A DNA stretch of 64,000 nt, taken from Microgenomates group bacterium. GTDB taxonomy: Bacteria > Patescibacteriota > Microgenomatia > UBA1406 > GWC2-37-13. Below, piece after piece: positions 25,140 to 35,092 of the stretch. The notes below the pieces were generated by a model. That model made no database searches and was not told where the DNA came from. It saw nothing but the letters and a program-made list of their open reading frames with translations. How positions within the stretch are numbered: position 1 is the stretch's first letter; every line of letters begins with the position of its first letter. The position numbers were made by a program, and so were the translations under genes. The stretch is from contig JARYMT010000004.1 in assembly GCA_029906985.1 (NCBI GenBank), positions 1 to 64,000 of the forward strand, in the 5' to 3' direction.

Positions 25140-25820
25140 TTATTTGGTGAGTTTAGCAATGATTAATAACCTTTTTAAATTTGTTCCCGGCGGCCAGCAG
25201 GTCATTAGAGTTAATGTCTTTATTTTTTTATTGCCTTCAAGGTATTTTATTTCGCTTGGATCAACGATTTTTTTCTCGCTAACCTTAAAATGAAATTTTT
25301 GTTTTTGATAATAAAGATAAATATCATCTCCCCGATCAAGTTTATTTAGAAGATAAAAAACTGAATTATAGCGGTTAGCCAAATACCAGTCGACCGATGA
25401 ATGAGCAAATAAAAAAGTATTGCCGATTTGATCAGGCATAGCCGTGCCTTTAGCATGGGCAACCCCTTTGGTTAACTGCTGCTGATAAATTTTCTCATTA
25501 AAAGGGTCAACTTGGGCAATTACCTTCGCATTGGCACCAATTTTGGGAATTACGATGGCAAAATTGTCGTCGACCGGTTGGATTTCTGTGATTTTTTTCC
25601 TGGAAGTGGTAATTTGATAATTAATTTCTTCTTTTATGACAGGATAGTAAGTAAAAAAAAATATTATTAATCCAAAAAATATAAATAGAATTCCAAAAAA
25701 AAATAAATAAAAACGAAATCGGTTAGTTTTTGAAGTAATTAAAATAGTTTTTTTATGTGTGACTTTCTTCTTGGTTGGCAGGAGGGTTTTGATTGTTTTC
25801 CTTTTTTTTGAATATGCCAT
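25140..25820 (-). CDS. Sortase (class D/E-like transpeptidase)
   Basis: The 226-aa protein has a basic cytoplasmic N-terminus (1-35), one transmembrane helix (about 36-59) and an extracytoplasmic sortase beta-barrel. The catalytic triad is visible: H140 in FLFAHSS, C208 in LTLMTCWPPGT and R217 in NLKRLL. It should cleave an LPXTG-type signal and transfer the protein to the wall. The obvious substrate is encoded directly upstream, where LPATG occurs at residue 1421 of the giant surface protein. The start overlaps the 3' end of that gene by 68 bp, so the two are cotranscribed. Confidence 0.88.
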   Translation of the reverse strand: MAYSKKRKTIKTLLPTKKKVTHKKTILITSKTNRFRFYLFFFGILFIFFGLIIFFFTYYPVIKEEINYQITTSRKKITEIQPVDDNFAIVIPKIGANAKVIAQVDPFNEKIYQQQLTKGVAHAKGTAMPDQIGNTFLFAHSSVDWYLANRYNSVFYLLNKLDRGDDIYLYYQKQKFHFKVSEKKIVDPSEIKYLEGNKKIKTLTLMTCWPPGTNLKRLLIIAKLTK

Positions 25821-28800
25821 ATCCTATTATACAAACAATCAGAATTCCCAAAAGACCAAATATGATTTTTATTCGATTTTCTTTTTTAGTTGCTTCGCCT
25901 AAAATTTGTCCAACAGTTTGGCTGATCTTTTTTCCCGCTGGTTTGGTAACAGTGACTTCCGGGGTGGCAATTTTTTCGCCAAGGACAGCTGGCGCCGAAG
26001 TGACTTCTGTCACAGGCAAAGTAATATTGGTTACCGGAATGGCACCAGTAGTTGGCGAAGTAGTCGTTGATGTCGTCGCTGTAGTTGTATAAACAATTGT
26101 TACTAAACTATCGCCCACCCAGCCAGAACCATTACCGGCGCTATCAAAAGCCCGAAGAGCATAATACCAAGTGTCATCACAATAACCTGATGGCAGGTTG
26201 TCGGTATAGGCATATTCGCTATTGGAGCCGATGGGAATTGAGGCGGTTCTGGTCGACCCATCTAGCGCAAAATTAGTGTCTCGAGAACGATAAATCTCAA
26301 CTTTGACCGTCTTTCCTCCGTCGTCAGCAGTTTTAAATTTAATTTTATATTCGCAAGTACCCGAATGTTCTTTACTATAGCTTGTCGGCGTTCCTGGTCC
26401 TTGGGTGTTAAAATCAACGCTAACAATCTCGCTTAAAGCAGTTTCTGTACCGTTATCTGCTTCAACATAAAATGAGTAGGTTTTTCCATCTTGATTTAAC
26501 TGCGAAGATGTTACCTTACAACTACCAGCATTACCGCCGGCTGTTAAGGTTTTTGTCGTGTCAAACTGGCTGTAAACTCCGCCTTCTTTTTTATAAAAAC
26601 ATTTAACAGTAATTGGGTTGTTATCATAATCCAAAGCCACAAAATTCAAATCAAAATTGTTAAACCGGGTTGGTGATTTTGGTTCTGAAAGCCGAACCGA
26701 CAAAGAGCCGGCAAAAACATTGGTTGATAATAAACCATAAACTCCTAAAATCAACAACAATCCTAAAAATCTATTAAAAATTTTGCTTAGTTTTTTCATT
26801 TTTAAACCAATGGTTATTAATAACAAACCAAATAAACTGAAAACTGAAGCAATTATCAACCAAACTATTCTACCTCCGGTAGCTGGCAGACCAGTTGAGG
26901 CGCCTAAAACATCTCCCTGTTCTTCTTTTGTTTCTTCTTTTTTAACATCAATGCTGGTATAGTTTTGAGTGTCTTTGTTAATGGCTATTTTTGTTCCAAC
27001 AAAGTTTTCATCAACCACTCCTGGATCATCAGCGCCTGAATCAACTGCTAAAGCTAAAACTTTTTCTGAAGACTCATCATCTTGCTTATTGCCAACCGCC
27101 CAGGCTAAATCTTTGTATAAACCTGGCTCAATATCACTATTGGCTTTTGCCTGATAAGTAATTATTACTTCATCTCCTTCTTTTAAATCACTAAGTTGCC
27201 AGGTGCCTGGAGAAGCAAAATGAGGATGGGGTAAAGAAACTGATGTTCCATTAACTGTTGCTGACCAAACATCATTGAATTTAAAGTCTGGTGGTAAGAT
27301 ATCTTTAATAATAACGTTGTACAAATTATTATTTTCAACCTTTAATTTTAAGGTAAAAGTTACTGTTGATCCAGGAGTGATTGGGTTTGGATAAACATTG
27401 TTGGATTTTGCTGCCATTCCAATTGGTTCGTGATAATTGCCAATATAACAGTTTAAATCAGAGCCAGAGGCGATTGTTAAACTATAAATACCATCTTTAT
27501 AATCTTCATCATAATTATCGCAATAGATATTTGTTTGCGTCCAACCGTCTATAAGTATTTCAGATAGATTATATTCTCCTGCCAAAAGATTTTCAAAAAT
27601 TACCTGACCTGAAGGAGAAGCAGTTGTCATCGTTAACGTTCCTGAATCTGAAGCTAAATTAATATCCCAACCATCTAAAACCTCTTCCCCATCATCTTTT
27701 GCGCCGCTTTGATTTCTATCATGAAATTTCGTCACGGTCACTTTGCCCAATTTAAAGTTACCAAAATTAATACCTTTTACCTCACCTCCAGCTTCAAGAC
27801 CGATATCATAACAAGTTGTGTCAGCTGGATAAGTGTTTAGCCAACCGCTTTTTAAAACTTCACAGACTTGGTAACTGCCTGGTAAAAGATTTTCAAAAGA
27901 ATAAGAACCGTCTTCTTGGGTGGTAACTTGTTCCATTACTTGGCTATTTTGTTTTATTTCAATTAACCAACCACCAATTCCATTTTCTTCTTCATCCCAA
28001 GTTCCATCCCCATCCACATCTTCCCATTTTTTACCTGAGATTGAACCGGATTGAGTATTGGTAAAGGTACACTTTACTACCTCACCTGCATCAAGACCAA
28101 AATAAGCTTTTTTCTCATTAAGATTTCCTGTTGAGGGGTGGCTTGATTGATCATCATTACAAGTAATATTTGTTAAACTCCAACCAGCTGTCTCCTCTTC
28201 AGTCACTGAATATTGTCCGGGCGCAAGTTCTGCAGAAATAATTCTTTGATCATCTTTTATAGTTCCTGATAAATCACCGGAAAAATTAAATTGTTGATTT
28301 GATCCATTTGGTTTTGTTTGTTTTTCAACCACAATCCAACCTCTTGCCTGCGCATTACCAAAATTACAAGTATTGTTTGAGGAATTAAGGTCGATAGAAC
28401 AATAGCCAAAATTACTTCCTGTTGGTGCTGTCTGTGTCCAACCGTCTTGAGTTTGTTCGGCAACAATTATATCTCCGGTTATATCACCGGGTAACGTGAG
28501 ATCATAATTACCATTACTATCAGTTAAAGTTTCTGTTATTACCTCATAAATCTGAACCTTTAGACTACCACTATCGTTTGACGGATAAAAATCATAAAGT
28601 CTAAAGTCAATAGCTGATCCGGCTCCATTATAAGTCAACCAGTAAACATGGTTTGAGTTATAACTTCCCCAGTTAGGAGAACTATTATTAATTTGTAAAT
28701 CTAAAAGAGTTGGGCCATAGCTTTCATAATTCTGAACAGAGTCTGTCCAGTAGGTATTTGGGCTTCGAACAGAGTATTTAGCATCAGCAGTAATACTATC

Positions 28801-31149
28801 ACCAGCGCCATAGGTGCCAGAAACTCGAAGCAGATACTTTTTTCCTGAATCTAAAGAAATATTAGAAGGAACTGTTGGCATATTTTGTGCCGGCACATTA
28901 ACTTCATCAACTTTTTGGGCAACGTATATCGTCCAGCCTCCTAAACCATCTTCGCCGTCATCAACTCCGTTATAATTTAAATCATTAAATTTCTTACCAG
29001 AAATCTGAATAGGAGAAGTAGCAACCGGGCAAGTTAAGCTTTTAGTTTTATTATGAGCAGAAATAACAGTAAAATCCACTACTCCGTCGCCATCTTTTTT
29101 GCCCGCATAAGTTTCATCAGTTGTCTGACCAGTAAAAATAGGTTTGGAACAGCTAATATGAATCTTACCTACTTTGTTGCCATCCTTATAAAAGAACAAA
29201 TCATTACTGGAGAAAGTCCCATCGTCATTATCACCAATCAAATCAAAACTATCACCTTTATTTACATTTTTATCGAAGATAACCTTATTTCCAGCCTTTA
29301 CTATAACTCTAGCGCTATCTGTTTCCAAGCGAAGAGTTAGTTGATCAATCTCATCTTTATTGGTTGTGCAAACATTACAATCTCCGGTATTTGATGTTAC
29401 AAAAACAGTATCTTCGCATTCATTATTATCTTCATCTAATTCATTTTTAACCTTATCTTCCGGGTCAACTTTACATAAGCTCTTTTTATCTATTTTTGGA
29501 TTGGTAAAACTTGTAATCGTCGACGGTGTCGCTTCTAAAGAAATTTCAAAATATTTTCCCTGAGGAATAGTTACACTTCCGCCAGCTGCTTTACATTCTA
29601 AATTTGCTCCGCTTAAATTACAATTAATTGTACCAGTAATGTTACTCGTATTTATTTGTAAATTAGCATAAGTAATATTTTTATCCGGTAAATCATCTTT
29701 AAAAATTTTGTCATTATTATTAAAAGTAGCATCAGCATTACCAATATTGCTTATTTTAATCGTCCATTTGAAAGTTTCTCCAACTTTAATAACACCACCA
29801 ACATCATTTGTTTTAACCGCCGTTAAGTCTGCTGAAGGCTGCTTCACTGTAAATGTTTTTTCATCATCGTTTTGTAATCCGCCACAAGTATTATTAGATG
29901 ACCTTTTTAGCTTTACTTTCCAATCACCAATAGCTGCTGATGATGATAAAGTATAACTATCGGTAATTACTCCGCCGCTGCCACTATGACACAATGTGTT
30001 AATCGGAAATTCTCCACCGCCACCGCCGCCTCCGGGCGGATCAAGGTAAAATTTATAATATTTATTTACGTTCAACCCATCAGCTTTCAAATATATCGTG
30101 TCGCCTGGAAAATAAACCGGATTAACAATTATTGTAGTATAATCGCTCTGGACAAAATAAATTGTAAAATGATCGATTCCTTCGGCCCTTACCTTATCCC
30201 CTTCCTGCTCTATTTTCCCCTCTTCGACTTCTTTTACCTCACTTTCCTTATCTTCCATATACAAAATTTTTGCTTCTTTGTCTTCTGGCTTTGGTAAAGT
30301 AATATCGTATTCAAAAGTGCCATCAATCATTTCAGTGGTAATATCATACGCGTATTCACCATAGAGATTAACATTATTAGGAAGATCTAATTCAGAAACT
30401 TTTATTTGAGAAATTTTCAAATGAGTTCTTAAACTCTCATCTTTCGGTAAACATTTAAAGGTTACAGTAACTTTATTTTCTAAAGGAAAAATGTATCTTA
30501 CTCCCAATCTAACCTTATCCTTTGTTTCCCCTGTTTTTGTAAGATTATTAACTTCCCAATCAAAAACTGTTGCATCAACTATATTTTCATCATCTTTTAA
30601 ACATATTTTTTCTTCTGTTAACGTTTCTTTTACTCCTTTTTCCAGCCAATCATTTTCATCTTGCTCTAAATCCAATTTACTAATATCTTTCTCATTAATA
30701 ACTTCTAAACTCCCGTTATTGATCTCAAACCACTGACTTTTAAACCAAGAAGCATCTTTAATTTCGGTTTTAAAAATACCTCGCAAAACCTTATGAGGAA
30801 CGCAATCATTTTTTGAACAAGTGCCGGCATAAATTTCTTTGGAAAAATTCTCATCATTTTTTAATTCAATATCATTTCCCGTTACTGCTTCAGTCTGTTT
30901 ATCAGTCTGATAAGCAAGAAGATAATTCAATTTTCCAGAAACCCCAGCATCCTTATTGTTTATCTCAATCTTAAACTTATTATTAGTATTATTATAGTCA
31001 ATTTTTACTTCCAAACTATCAGCTGCTCTCGAAGAAATCGGCGTCATTAAGAATAAAAATGGTTGAAGAGAGTTAAGAAGCAGTCCAAAAACTGAAATAA
31101 ACGAAAAAAATTTTTGCCAGTGCCTTTTTTGATTTTTGGGGCAAGGCAA
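25753..31149 (-). CDS. Giant LPXTG-type surface protein, apparent fusion of two exported proteins
   Basis: The 1798-codon frame opens at TTG 31149. A signal peptide lies at about 10-43 (ends SSRAADS). Next come an unknown region (45-340), a poly-Gly stretch (373-379), a DUF11-like domain (about 440-580), SdrD-B/Cna-B-like repeats (ISGKKFNDLNYNGVDDGEDG at 716, ISGKKWEDVDGDGTWDEEE at 1037, VTKFHDRNQSGAKDDGEE at 1139) and another DUF11-like domain (about 1245-1370). A complete sorting signal follows: LPATG 1421-1425, a hydrophobic span, then KMKK. M1451 then begins a second signal peptide (ending STNVFA near 1480), a fibronectin-like half, a Thr-rich linker and a C-terminal membrane anchor (about 1760-1783). 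Confidence 0.85.
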   Translation of the reverse strand: MPCPKNQKRHWQKFFSFISVFGLLLNSLQPFLFLMTPISSRAADSLEVKIDYNNTNNKFKIEINNKDAGVSGKLNYLLAYQTDKQTEAVTGNDIELKNDENFSKEIYAGTCSKNDCVPHKVLRGIFKTEIKDASWFKSQWFEINNGSLEVINEKDISKLDLEQDENDWLEKGVKETLTEEKICLKDDENIVDATVFDWEVNNLTKTGETKDKVRLGVRYIFPLENKVTVTFKCLPKDESLRTHLKISQIKVSELDLPNNVNLYGEYAYDITTEMIDGTFEYDITLPKPEDKEAKILYMEDKESEVKEVEEGKIEQEGDKVRAEGIDHFTIYFVQSDYTTIIVNPVYFPGDTIYLKADGLNVNKYYKFYLDPPGGGGGGGEFPINTLCHSGSGGVITDSYTLSSSAAIGDWKVKLKRSSNNTCGGLQNDDEKTFTVKQPSADLTAVKTNDVGGVIKVGETFKWTIKISNIGNADATFNNNDKIFKDDLPDKNITYANLQINTSNITGTINCNLSGANLECKAAGGSVTIPQGKYFEISLEATPSTITSFTNPKIDKKSLCKVDPEDKVKNELDEDNNECEDTVFVTSNTGDCNVCTTNKDEIDQLTLRLETDSARVIVKAGNKVIFDKNVNKGDSFDLIGDNDDGTFSSNDLFFYKDGNKVGKIHISCSKPIFTGQTTDETYAGKKDGDGVVDFTVISAHNKTKSLTCPVATSPIQISGKKFNDLNYNGVDDGEDGLGGWTIYVAQKVDEVNVPAQNMPTVPSNISLDSGKKYLLRVSGTYGAGDSITADAKYSVRSPNTYWTDSVQNYESYGPTLLDLQINNSSPNWGSYNSNHVYWLTYNGAGSAIDFRLYDFYPSNDSGSLKVQIYEVITETLTDSNGNYDLTLPGDITGDIIVAEQTQDGWTQTAPTGSNFGYCSIDLNSSNNTCNFGNAQARGWIVVEKQTKPNGSNQQFNFSGDLSGTIKDDQRIISAELAPGQYSVTEEETAGWSLTNITCNDDQSSHPSTGNLNEKKAYFGLDAGEVVKCTFTNTQSGSISGKKWEDVDGDGTWDEEENGIGGWLIEIKQNSQVMEQVTTQEDGSYSFENLLPGSYQVCEVLKSGWLNTYPADTTCYDIGLEAGGEVKGINFGNFKLGKVTVTKFHDRNQSGAKDDGEEVLDGWDINLASDSGTLTMTTASPSGQVIFENLLAGEYNLSEILIDGWTQTNIYCDNYDEDYKDGIYSLTIASGSDLNCYIGNYHEPIGMAAKSNNVYPNPITPGSTVTFTLKLKVENNNLYNVIIKDILPPDFKFNDVWSATVNGTSVSLPHPHFASPGTWQLSDLKEGDEVIITYQAKANSDIEPGLYKDLAWAVGNKQDDESSEKVLALAVDSGADDPGVVDENFVGTKIAINKDTQNYTSIDVKKEETKEEQGDVLGASTGLPATGGRIVWLIIASVFSLFGLLLITIGLKMKKLSKIFNRFLGLLLILGVYGLLSTNVFAGSLSVRLSEPKSPTRFNNFDLNFVALDYDNNPITVKCFYKKEGGVYSQFDTTKTLTAGGNAGSCKVTSSQLNQDGKTYSFYVEADNGTETALSEIVSVDFNTQGPGTPTSYSKEHSGTCEYKIKFKTADDGGKTVKVEIYRSRDTNFALDGSTRTASIPIGSNSEYAYTDNLPSGYCDDTWYYALRAFDSAGNGSGWVGDSLVTIVYTTTATTSTTTSPTTGAIPVTNITLPVTEVTSAPAVLGEKIATPEVTVTKPAGKKISQTVGQILGEATKKENRIKIIFGLLGILIVCIIGYGIFKKKENNQNPPANQEESHT

Positions 31150-31170
31150 TGAAAAAAATTCATTGCCACA

Positions 31171-31199
31171 ATTATATAAAGCCTAAAATTAAAAGTCAA
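31171..31199 (-). promoter_or_regulatory. Leaderless promoter of the giant surface-protein gene
   Basis: The minus strand has TTGACT (31194-31199), a 17-bp spacer and TATAAT (31171-31176), then 7 nt to an ATG at 31163-31161. That ATG is one base out of phase with the main frame, separated from it by a T7 run (31152-31158). It also lies inside an 8-bp hairpin, GGCAATGA/TCATTGCC. Confidence 0.75.
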
Positions 31200-31282
31200 T
31201 AGAAAAAATTTTTGTAATTACTTTATAAAAAATTGTAGTTATTATTTTATCAAAAAATTTTTTTTTACAAATCATAAAAAAA

Positions 31283-31975
31283 CTAATAGGCTTTCGTCGG
31301 GACATATTTACCTTTGGAATTTTTACAGCGATAAGACGGAATACTGCATTTACTCTGGCAGGTTGAATCACCGGGGAAAATATAAGGACACTCACTTAAA
31401 GTGGGAATGGCAAAGGGCTCACAGACACCTTGTTGACCACCACCGGGACTACAGACATACTGAATTGGCGTTGGTGTCGCCGGAAGAGTAGGCACAGTCG
31501 GCGGAATCGGGGTAGGTTGACAATAATCCAAACTAACATTAGGACTACTGACGCCATAATTATAACTACAATTCGGGCCACAGCCTCCACGACAACCGAT
31601 AAAGTCAACAATCGGATCGCTGGCAATTTCCAAATTGGTATAAATCTTAAAATAAGAACTACAAGATTGACCGTCGGAAACATAAATATAATTGGAGTTA
31701 TTTTTTGGATCACAAGGAATAGCAGAAAGGATTTTTTCCGATTTAATATTAAATTCACTATTACAAGGAGGAAGATTAGCAATATAACAATTGTGATAAT
31801 CAAAGTATTCTTCGAGAGATTTTGCTAAAAGGTTTAAATCATATTTTCTTTTGCTGTCACGGGCTTTTTTTAATTGTTGACCGACGCCGATTAAAGATAG
31901 GAGAGTCAAAAGTGACAAAAGGAAAATGACAATAATGATTTCAATTAGAGTAAAACTTTTTTTTGATAGAAACAT
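31283..31975 (-). CDS. Type IV pilin/pseudopilin-like protein
   Basis: The 230-aa protein has a class III signal MFLSKKS followed by FTLIEIIIVIFLLSLLTLL, with the conserved Phe+1 and Glu+5. The residue before the cleavage site is Ser, where Gly is usual. The long N-terminal helix leads to KKARDSKRKYDLNLLAKSLEEYF, standard for CPR pilins. The rest is rich in Cys (about 15) and has a Pro/Thr spacer near 155-170, so disulfide bonding outside the cell is likely. It lies 2 bp behind the GH39-like gene and upstream of the surface protein. Confidence 0.85.
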   Translation of the reverse strand: MFLSKKSFTLIEIIIVIFLLSLLTLLSLIGVGQQLKKARDSKRKYDLNLLAKSLEEYFDYHNCYIANLPPCNSEFNIKSEKILSAIPCDPKNNSNYIYVSDGQSCSSYFKIYTNLEIASDPIVDFIGCRGGCGPNCSYNYGVSSPNVSLDYCQPTPIPPTVPTLPATPTPIQYVCSPGGGQQGVCEPFAIPTLSECPYIFPGDSTCQSKCSIPSYRCKNSKGKYVPTKAY

Positions 31976-31977
31976 AT

Positions 31978-33384
31978 TTAGTTTAATTTAATTAATTCAA
32001 TCGCGTAAGCTGAATTAGGCGACATATCAAAAAAACGCCGGTATTGACCATTGGAAATCGTCACTACGCTTGTCAAAGGATTTTCGCTTTTTAAATCATA
32101 AATTGAAAGTTGATATGAACCAGGATCAAGATTAAAGAAAGTTACCGGAACAAGTTCTTTGTTTTTTTCTTCTGGATCATAATTTATTATAATGGCGCTG
32201 ATTTTATTATAACCTTGACTGGCAAGAGCTTTAACATAACTTCCTTCGCCGTCGACTTCCAGGCGATTACGGCCCAAAAGGTTAAGAAATTTTAAGGCAT
32301 AAAATCTGGGTTTCTTTTGACCATCATAGCTTAAAATTCCCCAACTGGGAGTCGGGCCATCTTTAATTTCAAAAGCAAAAGCCATTTCTAAATTTTGTTC
32401 AATCAAATTTTTAATGACCATCAAACTGTGGGTTGCTCCAAGATCAGTTTCCGCAACAGGATTGGGATTGGAGTCATATGCCCATTCACTGATAATTTTT
32501 GGCAAAGATAAATATCGATTATAAGGGAAATCAGATAACCAAAAATTAATTTTTTCTACATCATCACGAAAGTCATCCGGATTTTTAGAGTAATGGTGCC
32601 AGGAAAGAAAATCGATTCTCAAATTATTTTTATTAAGATAATTCAAAAAATATTGGAACCAATTTTTATAAGCGGCGGTAGTGGCAGGACCACCAATTAA
32701 GAATTGATAGACATTCTTAGCTTTTGAAGCTCCTAAGACAGAATAATAATATAAAGTTTTGTAATCTTTATCACCTCCATATATACTCCACTTCCCAAAA
32801 GTTTCTAAATCAGGCTCATTCCAAACTTCATAATAGATATCTTTTAACCAATCGCCAGTCACCTGGCCACAAAGACGGGTATTAATACCACTATATCTTT
32901 CAATGGTTTTTTGAACCAAATATGACCAATCAACCCAATTTGACGGAGGTGATACTAAAGAGCCATCTTTTGATAAGGCGGGAGGCATATACCCGAGAGA
33001 AAAAAATGGTCGGGCACCAGTATGATAAATATCACAAACAGTCTGGTCAAGTAAATCCCAATTTAATTGCAAATTATTGTTAATATCGCGGCTAACTACC
33101 TGGTAAAAATCATAAATATGATCAATTCTAATATAACGAGGAGAAAATCCGGCTATTTGAGGAATAACATTACCCAACATCCTAACACCAGTTTCTTCTC
33201 CTCCTTGAGCAAAAGCTTTCCAGTTAAAAGGAAGCGGTTTAGTAATTTTCCCGGCGTTAATTCTCAGGTTGGCTTTTTGGATCGTCGCTCGCGAATTAAT
33301 TCGATACTTACTAAAAATAAAAATTAAAATTAAAAACCCGATAACTAGAAAAAAAATAACTTGAAATTTTTTATCTATGGCCAT
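31978..33384 (-). CDS. Membrane-anchored glycoside hydrolase, GH39-like
   Basis: The 468-aa protein has an N-terminal transmembrane anchor (about 8-27) and a TIM-barrel. YYEVWNEPD (E190) fits the acid/base motif, SWHHYS lies on a middle strand, and IISEWAYD (E300) fits the nucleophile motif of clan GH-A, closest to GH39 beta-xylosidase/iduronidase types. A beta-sandwich-like C-terminal part follows from about 370. It should act on an outside glycan, either the cell's own surface sugars or a host or environmental polymer. It heads the surface locus with the pilin 2 bp downstream. Confidence 0.75.
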   Translation of the reverse strand: MAIDKKFQVIFFLVIGFLILIFIFSKYRINSRATIQKANLRINAGKITKPLPFNWKAFAQGGEETGVRMLGNVIPQIAGFSPRYIRIDHIYDFYQVVSRDINNNLQLNWDLLDQTVCDIYHTGARPFFSLGYMPPALSKDGSLVSPPSNWVDWSYLVQKTIERYSGINTRLCGQVTGDWLKDIYYEVWNEPDLETFGKWSIYGGDKDYKTLYYYSVLGASKAKNVYQFLIGGPATTAAYKNWFQYFLNYLNKNNLRIDFLSWHHYSKNPDDFRDDVEKINFWLSDFPYNRYLSLPKIISEWAYDSNPNPVAETDLGATHSLMVIKNLIEQNLEMAFAFEIKDGPTPSWGILSYDGQKKPRFYALKFLNLLGRNRLEVDGEGSYVKALASQGYNKISAIIINYDPEEKNKELVPVTFFNLDPGSYQLSIYDLKSENPLTSVVTISNGQYRRFFDMSPNSAYAIELIKLN

Positions 33385-33465
33385 TAATTTATTTTATATC
33401 GGTCTTCAATAAAATAAAAGCGTTAAATTTAAAATCTAAAAAAGAAGATCAGTATTTTTTTAGTT

Positions 33466-35085
33466 TTAAATAATTTCCTCTTTTCTTTTTCTAACAAAAG
33501 AAATCCATTCTTCGACAACTTCAAAAATTAATTTAAAAGGAGCTTCGATTAAAAAATCAAAAAAGAAAATAAAAAAGTTAAGTTTGGCGATTTCGCTGGA
33601 AAAAAATTTACCCAAAGAAAGAATTGGCATAAAAAAGAAATCAATTAAAGGAGTAAGGATCCCCTCTTTTTCTTCCAAACGATATTCATTGACCACTTGT
33701 TTGATGCGGTAAGAAAAAAAAGTAACAACACTGACAAAAAAAATAAAGATAATTTGACTAATTAAGTTAAAATTCAGTAAAGTCAGAAGTTCGTATATTA
33801 GAGTCAAAGTAACAATAAATGTCAGCGAATAAAAAATAGTAAAACCAAAAATTAGAGTCGGTTTTCGGATTCGGGATTTTTTGGGCATAAAAGCAATTTT
33901 AGTTTCAAAACTTTTGTCGGCATCGATAATTTCAATAATTCGCTGGTAAATCTTTTTTGTATTATCTTCGCCGGGAACCCGAAAAAAAGCGACGATCATC
34001 AGCATTAAGATCGGAGGAAAAAGAGTATTGATAATAATTGAAGTTTGATTAACTTCTCCATAAAAATAGACAGAAAGAGGAAATTCTAAAATAAGAGCAA
34101 AAAGCATTTTGGTCAAAAAAATATAAATAAAACTCTTTACCGCCAAATTTCTTATCCGATTGCCCAACTGCTGGTATTTTTCTCGGCAAACCCGGTCAAC
34201 CTCGAGCCATAATTTTTGACGATCGGTTAAAAAACTCGGGATATTGTTTGACCGGTTTTTAATGATGGAAAAAAGGATTAAAAAAGGAGGAAGTTGTTTT
34301 TTAGTAAAACGGGTTAAATTATCAACATAGGGATTTTTAATCATTTTATCAATTTTTTTGAAAATTTCCGGAATTTCGGGAGCAAGACTGGCCAGAGCTT
34401 CTTGGTTATATGTATGAATTGGGTTGTAAAAAGTGACAAATAGATGGTATCTTAAATAAGGAATATCACTGCGACGAAAAGCTTTTTCCAAAGCCGTTAA
34501 AAAAAAAGCATCTTTCTGATTTTCCGGTATCCCCTCAATTTTTATTTTTTTTCTTAATACTTGAAAAATAAAAAAAGTAAAGTAAGAATAACGCAAAGCA
34601 TTTTCCGGACTTAAAGTTTCCTCAATTTCGCAAGTCATTAAGTCGACAATAAAATCAGACAAATATTGTTGCTGATCGAGAGGTCTTCCAACCACAACTT
34701 TTTTTCTAATAAATACATATTTATCAAGAATCTCTTGAACTTTATTAATATCTTCGCCACCGAGGCTGCCATTGGGGAAATATCGGGCCCAAAGAAGTTC
34801 TCGAAGAATATTTTCTGCCTCACCTTTGCAATCAGGATTAATCATCAGTCTTCTTTTGACGATTCTTTGAATCGCTGCTCTTCTTATTAAATGTTCTTCT
34901 CGATATTCAACGGCATTTCTGATTTTTTCATAGGCCAAAGCAAAAAAAGAAACAGTGGGTGAAACCGTCAATTTTGATAAATCATCAGGTCGTGGTTTAG
35001 ACCGGATACTTTTTAAACTAAGAATTAATGACTCGGTAAAGTCAGATAACCTGATTGAGGGAAGGTTTGCGCTCTTGTTATCCAT
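33466..35085 (-). CDS. Large hypothetical multi-pass membrane protein
   Basis: The protein is about 539 aa from the ATG at 35085. A TTG at 35121 opens the frame earlier, but a promoter with TATAAT ends 7 nt before 35085 and decides the start. The N-terminal 300 residues are soluble and helical. Hydrophobic segments follow at about 320-340, 355-375, 420-440, 445-465 and 500-525. Charged loops are Arg/Lys-rich and the end is RKRKEEII. I recognise no family. It starts 10 bp before the phosphohexomutase stop, on the same strand. Confidence 0.7.
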   Translation of the reverse strand: MDNKSANLPSIRLSDFTESLILSLKSIRSKPRPDDLSKLTVSPTVSFFALAYEKIRNAVEYREEHLIRRAAIQRIVKRRLMINPDCKGEAENILRELLWARYFPNGSLGGEDINKVQEILDKYVFIRKKVVVGRPLDQQQYLSDFIVDLMTCEIEETLSPENALRYSYFTFFIFQVLRKKIKIEGIPENQKDAFFLTALEKAFRRSDIPYLRYHLFVTFYNPIHTYNQEALASLAPEIPEIFKKIDKMIKNPYVDNLTRFTKKQLPPFLILFSIIKNRSNNIPSFLTDRQKLWLEVDRVCREKYQQLGNRIRNLAVKSFIYIFLTKMLFALILEFPLSVYFYGEVNQTSIIINTLFPPILMLMIVAFFRVPGEDNTKKIYQRIIEIIDADKSFETKIAFMPKKSRIRKPTLIFGFTIFYSLTFIVTLTLIYELLTLLNFNLISQIIFIFFVSVVTFFSYRIKQVVNEYRLEEKEGILTPLIDFFFMPILSLGKFFSSEIAKLNFFIFFFDFLIEAPFKLIFEVVEEWISFVRKRKEEII

Positions 35086-35092
35086 GATCTCA

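Noticed and set aside
29053-30736. Multiple plus-strand frames opposite the surface-protein gene
   Set aside because: They are antisense shadows with no start context or family features. The minus-strand frame is continuous for 5.4 kb.
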